From IMG/VR virus record IMGVR_UViG_3300042387_000702, positions 1-22,957 of that record: a stretch of DNA of 22,957 nt. One strand, given 5' to 3'. Positions 14,675 through 20,854 of this stretch are shown here, piece by piece. Each line of letters opens with the position of its first letter. Position 1 is the stretch's first letter. Under the pieces are notes generated by a model. That model was not told where the DNA came from and made no database searches. It saw only the letters and a program-made list of their open reading frames with translations. The position numbers were made by a program, and so were the translations under genes. The stretch comes from a virus.

Positions 14675-15324
14675 GGTAAAACCCAATCAGGAACTCCAAA
14701 GGGAATATTAATATACCAATCAAATACAATATTATATTTTATAAAATCACTATTAATTAAAAATTTATTTGAACATGGATATGAACCACCATTAAAAATA
14801 ACCAACGAATTCTGTTCTCCAGGAATAGATTTAATTTTATTTCCTATTTTTATATCCGTTCCCATATGTACATTATCATTTCTTAGATAATATACAGTTC
14901 TTATCATATGTTTTTTAAGCCAGTCGTCATCAACGAGTCCAAAATCATCCTGAAAAATTGAAGATTCAAAATTAATTACACTAAATATGCTATTTGGTTT
15001 TGTTGCTGATCTTTCTCCCCAACAAGAATGGGGAACAATTAAAGATTCATCAACACCAACAACTTTAAAATATTCCAGTACATGATGTTTTACTCTAAGA
15101 CAAAATATATTCCAACATCTCTCATCATAGGGAAAATAAGAACTTGATGATAATGCCAATCCATGGCAGTCAATAATACATTTTGTTACTTCTATTGCAT
15201 CTGCATGTAGTAAATTATATTTAAAATGTTTATCAGAACTTACTTTTAATTCATTCTGCAAATCATCAGAAAAAACATTTTTAACTACATGTACATAATC
15301 AGATTTAATAATATTTTTTTCCAT
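14671..15324 (-). CDS. Degenerate oxygenase-like paralogue lacking metal ligands
   Basis: A 217-aa protein starting MEKNIIKSDYVHVVKNVFSD. It lines up with the oxygenase at 14036-14674 (VKHHVLEYFKVVGVDESLIV, PHSCWGER, MIRTVYYLRNDNVHMGTDIK, LVIFNGGSYP, YNIVFDWYI). The H-x-H motif and the distal His are replaced, so it probably keeps the fold without Fe(II) chemistry. It could be a structural or regulatory partner. It overlaps the radical SAM gene by 20 bp and is probably translated from the same mRNA. Confidence 0.6.
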   Translation of the reverse strand: MEKNIIKSDYVHVVKNVFSDDLQNELKVSSDKHFKYNLLHADAIEVTKCIIDCHGLALSSSSYFPYDERCWNIFCLRVKHHVLEYFKVVGVDESLIVPHSCWGERSATKPNSIFSVINFESSIFQDDFGLVDDDWLKKHMIRTVYYLRNDNVHMGTDIKIGNKIKSIPGEQNSLVIFNGGSYPCSNKFLINSDFIKYNIVFDWYINIPFGVPDWVLP

Positions 15325-16120
15325 AATTTGGAGAATGTAATGGTGTCTTTTTCGTAAATTTATTTGCCTTTTTAGGGCACATTGTACAAACTGGTTCCGC
15401 AGTTCTTGTGAAAAATTCTAGAATATCTATCTCAGAACTAGTTGGTAACAATGGGTTATACTTTAAATAAGGATCCCATTTTGATGATAGATTATTCCCA
15501 AATTTTTTCTTTTGTAGTGGTAAGTAAGCAAGCGCCGCACATTTATATATTTTACCATCCAATAATTGAAAGTTTTCTTGTCCTCCTGGACAATTATTCC
15601 AACTCTCAATATAATCATCACTGCAAATTGGTTCAATAGAACACCCATATCCAGTATATGTTCTTAACCAATAAGTAGATGCATCATGTATTTTATAATT
15701 TACTCCAGATGACTTAATTTTTTGAATCGCAATATCAAATAATCTGATGTAATTATGGTCCTGCGAATGTTTAGTTATAGTCAAAATACAATTTGTATCA
15801 ATCAGTGCTTTTGATAGTCCATCAATTCTATCAAATAGCAATCCATTCGATACTAATTCAAATTCTTGGTCATCTTGTATATTCCAAATCTCTTTTGTCA
15901 TGTAAATAATATCAACGATCTCCTTATTGAGAAGAGGTTCTCCACCTAACATTGACAATTCTTTTGGATAAATTTTTTTATTCCAACACAAATACCACTC
16001 TTTTAGAGTGGTAAGTGAAATATTTTCTTTGTACCCATCATTAGTATAATGACCACATCCCTCACAAGTAAAATTGCAAGAATGGGTAACATGCCACTCT
16101 AAGTGGGGGATTTTAATCAT
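15305..16120 (-). CDS. Radical SAM protein with C-terminal cysteine cluster
   Basis: A 271-aa protein starting MIKIPHLEWHVTHSCNFTCE. The Cys15-x3-Cys19-x2-Cys22 motif (CNFTCEGC) binds the SAM-cleaving [4Fe-4S] cluster, and LGGEP (58-62) contacts SAM. C-terminal cysteines (NNCPGGQENF, GKIYKCAA, EPVCTMCPKK) suggest a SPASM-like auxiliary cluster, as in enzymes that modify peptides or sugars. It overlaps the P4H-like gene (4 bp) and the degenerate oxygenase (20 bp). The reaction is unknown. No RiPP precursor is obvious next to it. Confidence 0.85.
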   Translation of the reverse strand: MIKIPHLEWHVTHSCNFTCEGCGHYTNDGYKENISLTTLKEWYLCWNKKIYPKELSMLGGEPLLNKEIVDIIYMTKEIWNIQDDQEFELVSNGLLFDRIDGLSKALIDTNCILTITKHSQDHNYIRLFDIAIQKIKSSGVNYKIHDASTYWLRTYTGYGCSIEPICSDDYIESWNNCPGGQENFQLLDGKIYKCAALAYLPLQKKKFGNNLSSKWDPYLKYNPLLPTSSEIDILEFFTRTAEPVCTMCPKKANKFTKKTPLHSPNYGKKYY

Positions 16121-16731
16121 TGGGCATCAATACTAGATACATCTCTTTCAGGAGAGAAAGTTCTCATTCCAATATTACCAGCATACCACCCAGTTGCAAT
16201 ATACTTATTAACTGGTGTGGGATTACCCCTATGCAGATGAGTAAAAGATCCAGGCCAAATTGCAACTCTACCTAATTTTGGCTTTACTTTTACCCCCTGA
16301 TATAAAAATTCAGTTTCTCCACCATCTTCAATATCATTAAAGTACACTGTCCAAGCAAGAGTTCTTTCTTTTGTTATCCATGTTGTATTTTCTGCATGGA
16401 AAGAATGATAACCACCACGCCTTGGTTCCGTTTTTTGAAGAAGAACTGTACAACTATGGTAACTAAATTGTTTTAAATAAGGGTATGAATCAATATATTG
16501 ATTCATACAGAAGTCAATTCCTCCCATCAAATAGTTTGCCTCAGATGGAGAAAATGCACTAAGGCATACTTGCTTATCTGTAACAAAACTATAATTTCTA
16601 GAATTAATGAATGAAGTATTATCAATATAATTAATAATAAAATCACAGAATTCTTGATCAAATACATTATCCCAAACACCAATAAAGTTATCTAAAACTG
16701 AATTAGTTGGTGTAGATTTTTTGTTTTCCAT
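16117..16731 (-). CDS. 2OG-Fe(II) oxygenase, prolyl 4-hydroxylase-like
   Basis: A 204-aa protein with the P4H core GGYHSFHAENTTW (His-x-Glu in place of the usual His-x-Asp), TVYFNDIEDGGETEF, FTHLHRGNP (distal His) and KYIATGWY (2OG-binding Lys or Arg region). These enzymes hydroxylate proline or other residues in proteins. ATG at 16731 is chosen; a GTG eight codons upstream (16755) is possible. It overlaps the radical SAM gene by 4 bp. Collagen-like tail fibres, common in cyanophages, are one possible substrate (inference). Confidence 0.85.
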   Translation of the reverse strand: MENKKSTPTNSVLDNFIGVWDNVFDQEFCDFIINYIDNTSFINSRNYSFVTDKQVCLSAFSPSEANYLMGGIDFCMNQYIDSYPYLKQFSYHSCTVLLQKTEPRRGGYHSFHAENTTWITKERTLAWTVYFNDIEDGGETEFLYQGVKVKPKLGRVAIWPGSFTHLHRGNPTPVNKYIATGWYAGNIGMRTFSPERDVSSIDAQ

Positions 16732-16754
16732 AAAAACCAAAGAAGGACGCGCCA

Positions 16755-16883
16755 CCTAGTTTTGACTGAACTAGGAAACAGGCGGGAGAGATTCCCATCC
16801 GCACCAGTCGGCATATTTAAAGTCCATCCGACGAGGACATAAGGGGTCAGATTGACTCCACCACTTAGTTTTAAGAAACTAAG
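16755..16883 (-). other. GC-rich structured block with a pair of related hairpins
   Basis: Between the P4H-like gene and the 75-aa membrane protein lie two similar hairpins: CCTAGTT/AACTAGG (16755-16775) and CTTAGTTT/AAACTAAG (16864-16883). On the minus strand both are followed by GTGG. The roughly 90 bp between them are visibly richer in GC than the flanks. That stretch contains a short Trp/Cys-rich open frame on the minus strand (from MDFKYADWCG, 16827, to a stop at 16771). It is open further upstream without an ATG. It could be a remnant or frameshifted coding piece, or a structured RNA. No certain function. Confidence 0.4.
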
Positions 16884-17098
16884 AAAAGTTGGGTTAACTT
16901 TGATATTTCGGAGATACCAAAGAATGCACATAAAAACAGCACATCCCAAAGTTTAAGTTTGATAGCAAAAGGAATTGTGAGAAGACCTCCAATAACTTTA
17001 ATCATCAAACCATATTTAAATTCTCCCCATAACATAGTTTGATAACCAATTATAAGAAGAATGTTTCCAATCCACCGAAGTAAATCAGATTTAGACAT
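16871..17098 (-). CDS. Small membrane protein (75 aa)
   Basis: A 75-aa protein starting MSKSDLLRWIGNILLIIGYQ with about three hydrophobic segments (residues 8-20, 29-45 and 50-62). The family is not recognised. Its stop codon lies in the loop of hairpin 16864-16883. No clear Shine-Dalgarno is seen. Probably an inner-membrane protein of the host-takeover type (inference). Confidence 0.7.
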   Translation of the reverse strand: MSKSDLLRWIGNILLIIGYQTMLWGEFKYGLMIKVIGGLLTIPFAIKLKLWDVLFLCAFFGISEISKLTQLFLVS

Positions 17099-17142
17099 AA
17101 GGGGTTGCTCCCGACCAGGGCACTTTTATAGTCATTCCGAGA

Positions 17143-17358
17143 CTAGGCAACTTCAATTTGCTCAAGATCTTGAACCAGACAATCAATGAGAATATCATAA
17201 TCATCTAGAGGATCTCCAGAAAAGACTACACCTTCATTTTCATAATAACGACGGACTTTTTTAAAGAGTTTTGGGTTTTTTACATCTAGGTAAAAATCAC
17301 CGTTTGCAGCACCACGAAGAGTTTGCACATCTTTTTTAAATTTTTCTGTGAGAGTCAT
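17143..17358 (-). CDS. Unknown small protein (71 aa)
   Basis: A 71-aa product starting MTLTEKFKKDVQTLRGAANG and ending DCLVQDLEQIEVA. It is charged and mostly helical, with LDVKNPKLFKKVRRYYENEG in the middle and no motif I can name. It has its own consensus promoter about 20 bp upstream. The longer frame to 17433 would run into tRNA-Met and is rejected. Confidence 0.75.
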   Translation of the reverse strand: MTLTEKFKKDVQTLRGAANGDFYLDVKNPKLFKKVRRYYENEGVVFSGDPLDDYDILIDCLVQDLEQIEVA

Positions 17359-17380
17359 TGCTTTGAATGTTGACCTTAAT

Positions 17381-17409
17381 AGTATAAGGGTTTGACAGTT
17401 ATCTGTCAA
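17381..17409 (-). promoter_or_regulatory. Promoter with internal inverted repeat
   Basis: On the minus strand TTGACA (17404-17409), 17 bases, then TATACT (17381-17386). The -35 is one arm of TTGACAG-N4-CTGTCAA (17392-17409), a perfect 7-bp inverted repeat directly after the 3' end of tRNA-Met. It could be an operator, a processing hairpin or a terminator for the tRNA transcript. Confidence 0.75.
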
Positions 17410-17410
17410 G

Positions 17411-17483
17411 TGCTCCTTGCGTGGATCGAACACGCCTCAGGCGAATTATGAGTTCGCTGCATTCACCAGATTGCTAAAGGAGC
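17411..17483 (-). tRNA. tRNA-Met (CAT)
   Basis: A full cloverleaf is read on the minus strand: acceptor GCTCCTT/AAGGAGC with discriminator A, anticodon stem GCGAA/TTCGC with loop CTCATAA, and T arm GCGTG-TTCGATC-CACGC. It lacks the three G-C pairs of an initiator. As a tRNA-Ile(TAT) is present next to it, elongator Met is more likely than a lysidine-type Ile. The terminal CCA is not encoded. Confidence 0.9.
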
Positions 17484-17616
17484 AAGTGGGGATAGTCGAA
17501 CTTCACCCAATTTGGGCAAAGTCCTCGGACCCTGCCCAACCATCCCCATACGACGCTACGGAAGATATCCGTAGTAGAAGTTGGCGTCTACTTAGTTAAT
17601 CGCTAAGGACTACCAA
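17484..17616 (-). ncRNA. Putative structured RNA between tRNA-Met and tRNA-Ile
   Basis: These 133 bases carry no convincing gene but dense pairing potential: TGGGGAT/ATCCCCA closing a segment with TTGGGCA/TGCCCAA inside, a competing CCCAA/TTTGGG pairing, TACGGA/TCCGTA, and CTTAG-N7-CTAAG. The first unit has tRNA-like ends (GGGGATG...TATCCCC A and a TTCGACT loop) but no paired T arm, so it is not a normal tRNA. T4 encodes two stable non-tRNA RNAs (C and D) inside its tRNA cluster; this may be an analogue (inference). Confidence 0.45.
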
Positions 17617-17688
17617 TAGGACTGCTGAGAATTGAACTCAGTTCACACCGTTATAAGCAGTGGGCCTTAACCAATAGGCGACAGTCCC
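17617..17688 (-). tRNA. tRNA-Ile (TAT)
   Basis: Read on the minus strand: acceptor GGGACTG/CAGTCCT with discriminator A, anticodon stem CACTG/CGGTG with loop CTTATAA (TAT), and T arm CTGAG-TTCAATT-CTCAG. It decodes AUA, a codon frequent in AT-rich phage genes and rare in GC-rich hosts. Confidence 0.92.
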
Positions 17689-17692
17689 TCGA

Positions 17693-18190
17693 TTAAAAAT
17701 AGTTAACTATTACAATAGATCTAAAAAAAGAATCCGTGCAAGTTGTACTACAATGATTTTTACTTGGATCAAAGAATAGTGCTCTATTCTCTATTGATTC
17801 TACTTTAGTTCCATCTTCCAAAATAGTAAATCCATTATTAGTATTCAAATAAACTATCAATCCAAAATGTTCATATGGATAATCTATATGCATCCCATGC
17901 TGGACAATTTTATTTGTTTTTGGATAGACATTTGCTCTTGCTCTAATAATTGCTTTTGGATTTATTTTTTCAAAGATTGGGTTTAAAGATCCAAAGTATT
18001 GACTAGAAATATTGTAGTCTGTATAAAACGTGTGGGTAAAATAAATTCCTTCATCATTGTAAGTATTCTTTGTTGATATTCCATGATTTAAAAACCAAGG
18101 AATTGTATTATTTCCCACAATTGTTTTTTTAAAATGTTCAAAAATTGATGGTTCAATAAAGTTATCAATAATTTTTGTTGACTGGTCCAT
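17693..18190 (-). CDS. 2OG-Fe(II) oxygenase family protein
   Basis: A 165-aa protein (from ATG at 18190; a TTG at 18217 is an alternative that abuts the upstream stop). It has HGMHIDYPYEHFGLIVYLNT (His-x-Asp), NHCSTTC (distal His) and FFRSIVIVNY (Arg for 2-oxoglutarate) in the right order. It is a single-domain oxygenase of unknown substrate. It precedes tRNA-Ile by 4 bp, so tRNA and mRNA are probably cut from one transcript. Confidence 0.75.
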   Translation of the reverse strand: MDQSTKIIDNFIEPSIFEHFKKTIVGNNTIPWFLNHGISTKNTYNDEGIYFTHTFYTDYNISSQYFGSLNPIFEKINPKAIIRARANVYPKTNKIVQHGMHIDYPYEHFGLIVYLNTNNGFTILEDGTKVESIENRALFFDPSKNHCSTTCTDSFFRSIVIVNYF

Positions 18191-18213
18191 AGTAACAGAT
18201 GGTCTTATGGTTG

Positions 18214-18411
18214 TCAAGGTGCTTCGTTGTGGTCAGTGTATATTCGTATCAATTCTTCATCTGCTGGCATGAGCACTGCTTCACCATACTCACTAGTGAT
18301 GATAAAAGACTTCATTTCCTTTTCAACCAAATTCATTAAGTTATCAAAATCTGCTTGAAACTCTTCCACAGTATACCTCTTTAAACTACCAAGTTCCTTT
18401 TCGATACTCAT
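18214..18411 (-). CDS. Orphan Phd/YefM-like antitoxin
   Basis: A 65-aa protein starting MSIEKELGSLKRYTVEEFQA, with FDNLMNLVEKEMKSFIITSE and YGEAVLMPADEE. The order of a beta-strand and helix (YTVEEFQADFDNLMNLVE), a central strand (SFIITSEYGEAVLMP) and an acidic helical tail matches Phd/YefM antitoxins. No toxin gene (Doc, YoeB or RelE type) is next to it. It overlaps the upstream oxygenase gene by 26 bp. It could neutralise a host toxin or act as a transcriptional regulator (inference). Confidence 0.65.
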   Translation of the reverse strand: MSIEKELGSLKRYTVEEFQADFDNLMNLVEKEMKSFIITSEYGEAVLMPADEELIRIYTDHNEAP

Positions 18412-19069
18412 CATCAACCTCCGCAGGACAAAGATATTGTACTTTATTATTTTTATATGGGATATAATCCCAATTTTCTGGTCTCCAATGAAAGTACATG
18501 TTCCTATAATAATCTCCTTGAAATGGAGTATATCTAGAGTGAACACATAGACTCTCATATAATAACATGTCACCAGGTTCAAAAACAACCTTGTGTCTAA
18601 CACCATCATGATCCCAAAAATCTAAAGGCCAATTTGTATTTTTGGGTTGCTCGTCAATAAAAATTATACAACTAATAATATGAGTTTTTATTTCATCTCG
18701 GTGTAAACATAATATTGAGTCTTTTGGATAACTTCTTATTCCATAACCCGTGCTATATTTTAATTTTTGATGAGACCATTCTTCCAATATTGGTTGAAGA
18801 ATATCCGCCCATTCTTTTAATTTTTCTGTGGGAATATGGTTTATATGGGTATAAGGATTTTTAATTCTTTTAGGGTCACCTAAAGGATTTCTAAATGCTA
18901 TCGAACCAGCCGTAATGTGTTCTCCGTATTTAGGATCATAATGAGAATTGGTAGAATCTTCTTTTTGTGAGAAGTCGCAAGTATTATAAAAATTCAATAT
19001 TTCAGAATATAAATTCTCTGGAACCCTGACCAGTTTAAACGGATTATCTGCAAAACTTGGCCACTTCAT
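18386..19069 (-). CDS. 2OG-Fe(II) oxygenase family protein
   Basis: A 227-aa protein starting MKWPSFADNPFKLVRVPENL. The core motifs are CLHRDEIKTHI (His-x-Asp), LLYESLCVHSRYTPF (distal His) and YYRNMYFHW (Arg). Its C-terminus (WDYIPYKNNKVQYLCPAEVD) extends beyond the core. The ATG overlaps the upstream oxygenase stop (ATGA), so the two are coupled and possibly act together. Confidence 0.8.
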   Translation of the reverse strand: MKWPSFADNPFKLVRVPENLYSEILNFYNTCDFSQKEDSTNSHYDPKYGEHITAGSIAFRNPLGDPKRIKNPYTHINHIPTEKLKEWADILQPILEEWSHQKLKYSTGYGIRSYPKDSILCLHRDEIKTHIISCIIFIDEQPKNTNWPLDFWDHDGVRHKVVFEPGDMLLYESLCVHSRYTPFQGDYYRNMYFHWRPENWDYIPYKNNKVQYLCPAEVDDEYRKGTW

Positions 19070-19677
19070 TTTAATTTGGGACCATACATCCAAGTAACCA
19101 AAGATACTCTTCTTCCTCTTGTTACTGGAGTAACTCTATGAGGAATTCTTGAATCAAATACAATAACAGATCCTTTTTCTTTTGGTGCCTGTATAATATT
19201 GCCATGATAGTCTATGAATTCTAAGTCACCACCATCATATTCAGAAGGGTCACTAACTAAAACACTTGCACTAAGTTTTCTAGTCCACTTCCCATTTTTT
19301 GAAGTTCCATAATCACTATGCCAACCATAGTGTCCATTTTCAAGATATACTGAGATTTGTATACTTTCAAGTAAATTCAAATCATATTCCCAATACTTTC
19401 TATTAGATAAACCAATATAATAAGAAATTACACTACATGCCCAATGGTCTTCAAACCACCAATTGATTTTAGAATTTCTAATTTTTGGGTCTATCCGACC
19501 ATTATCCTCACCACCAACACCAGCATCTTCAAATGGAACTTTAAATTCTTCCATCTCTTTCAATTCTTTGACCATAAGATCTACCAAATCTTCTGGAAGA
19601 ACTTCTCTATGATAAACTAATGGAGAATCTGCAAGAACATGTGGTTCTTGACCGTTTATTTTAATACTTTTATCCAT
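19066..19677 (-). CDS. 2OG-Fe(II) oxygenase, PKHD-type
   Basis: A 203-aa protein with textbook motifs: GHYGWHSDYGTS (His-x-Asp), SVLVSDPSEYDGGDLEF, GSVIVFDSRIPHRVTPV (distal His) and GRRVSLVTWMYG (Arg). PKHD-type enzymes resemble PiuC-like prolyl hydroxylases. It is the first protein gene after tRNA-Pro in the transcript that starts at the consensus promoter 19798-19826. Substrate unknown. Confidence 0.88.
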   Translation of the reverse strand: MDKSIKINGQEPHVLADSPLVYHREVLPEDLVDLMVKELKEMEEFKVPFEDAGVGGEDNGRIDPKIRNSKINWWFEDHWACSVISYYIGLSNRKYWEYDLNLLESIQISVYLENGHYGWHSDYGTSKNGKWTRKLSASVLVSDPSEYDGGDLEFIDYHGNIIQAPKEKGSVIVFDSRIPHRVTPVTRGRRVSLVTWMYGPKLK

Positions 19678-19704
19678 GAATTAAAAGAACAAATATTGTC
19701 CAAG

Positions 19705-19779
19705 TCGGGGTGAAAGGATTTGAACCTTCGGCCCCTGCTTCCCAAAAGCAGTGCTCTATCCAAACTGAGCTACACCCCG
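19705..19779 (-). tRNA. tRNA-Pro (TGG)
   Basis: Read on the minus strand: acceptor CGGGGTG/CACCCCG with discriminator A, anticodon stem CTGCT/AGCAG with loop TTTGGGA, and T arm GAAGG-TTCAAAT-CCTTT. It decodes CCA (and by wobble other CCN). It is directly downstream of a strong promoter and upstream of the oxygenase genes. Confidence 0.93.
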
Positions 19780-19789
19780 TTGACTTGGT

Positions 19790-19826
19790 ATGAGGATATT
19801 ATACATCCTCATAATTTTGTTGTCAA
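19790..19826 (-). promoter_or_regulatory. Consensus promoter with the -10 in the loop of an inverted repeat
   Basis: On the minus strand a perfect TTGACA (19821-19826), 17 bases, then a perfect TATAAT (19798-19803). The -10 is flanked by a perfect 8-bp inverted repeat ATGAGGAT/ATCCTCAT (19790-19797 and 19805-19812). The -35 overlaps the stop codon of the upstream hydroxylase gene. The repeat looks like an operator or a stem-loop at a transcript boundary. It drives tRNA-Pro and the oxygenases. Confidence 0.85.
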
Positions 19827-20419
19827 GCGTTTAAGACTTCCTCTCTTATATATGAAGCAATCAATACCCCTCGACGAGTATCTGACTTATTATAAGCATA
19901 ATGTTCTGATAATTTTTCATCAAATAAATTTAAGTCTCCATTTTTAAGAAGACGTTCTTCTCCATTAACAACCAATGCTGAAGGTCCATCGCTTGGAATA
20001 TCTAAACTAAAATGATACTTTATTACACTTGAATGTAAAAAGTTATCATCAATTCTTTCATCTCCATCAGAATGGGGACTAATTTCAACTCCTGGTTCAA
20101 GAATAGAAAATACAGCAAGAACTGGTTTAATTGATTGACTAAGTAATATTCTTACTGTCTCAGACTGTTGTACTTGAAGAGGTGTCCTTAAAATTTGCTG
20201 TCTATTAAAAATTAATGGACACACTTTCCAGGGAAAATTTGGAGTGTATGTTGGAACAAACCCCAAAAAATTATTATCTAATGAAGTTAAATTGTATGTA
20301 TGAGAATAATCTATAAAATAATTACAATCCCTAAATTCAATATAATCACTTTTAATTTGAGAGTAATTAGATGTAAAAATAGAAGTTTGTATTTTACTCA
20401 ATTTTGGTTCAATAAACAT
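19823..20419 (-). CDS. Aspartyl/asparaginyl beta-hydroxylase-like protein
   Basis: A 198-aa protein. From about residue 100 it shows the Asp/Asn hydroxylase core: PVLAVFSILEPGVEISPHSD (first metal His), IKYHFSLDIPSDGPSALVVN, NGDLNLFDEKLSEHYAYNKS (distal His) and TRRGVLIASY (Arg). These 2OG enzymes hydroxylate Asp/Asn side chains or related groups. A late-like octamer lies 22 bp upstream of the ATG. It ends in the promoter for tRNA-Pro. Confidence 0.78.
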   Translation of the reverse strand: MFIEPKLSKIQTSIFTSNYSQIKSDYIEFRDCNYFIDYSHTYNLTSLDNNFLGFVPTYTPNFPWKVCPLIFNRQQILRTPLQVQQSETVRILLSQSIKPVLAVFSILEPGVEISPHSDGDERIDDNFLHSSVIKYHFSLDIPSDGPSALVVNGEERLLKNGDLNLFDEKLSEHYAYNKSDTRRGVLIASYIREEVLNA

Positions 20420-20441
20420 TATTTAATATAATAATTTTTAT

Positions 20442-20449
20442 TATTTATG
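20442..20449 (-). promoter_or_regulatory. Possible late promoter of the beta-hydroxylase gene
   Basis: On the minus strand CATAAATA, a late-like octamer, lies 22 bases upstream of the ATG at 20419. A perfect 12-bp palindrome GGGTTATAACCC (20450-20461) abuts it and contains the stop of the upstream small gene. Confidence 0.5.
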
Positions 20450-20452
20450 GGG

Positions 20453-20575
20453 TTATAACCCACTACCATTCCTAAACCCATACACGTATCCCACAATAAG
20501 ACCACACATAAACACAATAAAAATCAAAACTTGTTTACCAAGAAACTCAATAAGTTCCTGCCATTCCATAGTCAT
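20453..20575 (-). CDS. Tiny membrane peptide (40 aa)
   Basis: Starts MTMEWQELIEFLGKQVLIFI, has one hydrophobic helix (about residues 12-32) and ends RNGSGL. GAGGA lies 5 bp upstream of the chosen ATG (another ATG is one codon before it). It overlaps the 43-aa ORF by 29 bp. Function unknown. Confidence 0.55.
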   Translation of the reverse strand: MTMEWQELIEFLGKQVLIFIVFMCGLIVGYVYGFRNGSGL

Positions 20576-20678
20576 CATCGTCCTCATAAGTTGATGGTTC
20601 TTCAAACAACTCAGACATCTTTTGTTGTTTAACTAGTTCTTGCAATTCCTTTAAATCTTCTTCTGTAAGCGATATCAT
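20547..20678 (-). CDS. Acidic peptide (43 aa)
   Basis: Starts MISLTEEDLKELQELVKQQK. A helical N-terminal half is followed by an acidic run (TYEDDDDYG). Its ATG overlaps the upstream stop (ATGA), supporting translation. It could be a small inhibitor or DNA mimic, but no family is recognised. Confidence 0.55.
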   Translation of the reverse strand: MISLTEEDLKELQELVKQQKMSELFEEPSTYEDDDDYGMAGTY

Positions 20679-20854
20679 TTGTCCTTGAGTAATTCTTCTA
20701 TTCTTTTACGCATATTTGTGCTATCTTGTTTCAAATAGTCCCGAAGAGAATATCCTCGGTGACCCTTCATAATACAAGTGCCCTGATAAAACATCGTGGC
20801 AGCAAATACTAACAGAAAAACTATTCCAATTATTTCAAGGTGATATTGAGCCAT
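20675..20854 (-). CDS. Small single-pass membrane protein (59 aa)
   Basis: Starts MAQYHLEIIGIVFLLVFAAT with an N-terminal transmembrane helix (about residues 6-22) and a basic cytoplasmic tail (LKQDSTNMRKRIEELLKDK). It overlaps the neighbours on both sides (25 bp upstream, 4 bp downstream). Function unknown. Confidence 0.6.
   Translation of the reverse strand: MAQYHLEIIGIVFLLVFAATMFYQGTCIMKGHRGYSLRDYLKQDSTNMRKRIEELLKDK

Noticed and set aside
17417-17599. 60-aa plus-strand ORF
   Set aside because: It runs across the tRNA-Met gene and the structured RNA; it is a tRNA shadow.
17484-17616. Extra tRNA gene or glutamine-type riboswitch
   Set aside because: Ends resemble a tRNA acceptor, but the T arm does not pair and no anticodon arm with a T33-like loop fits; the glnA/downstream-peptide consensus as I remember it was not found.
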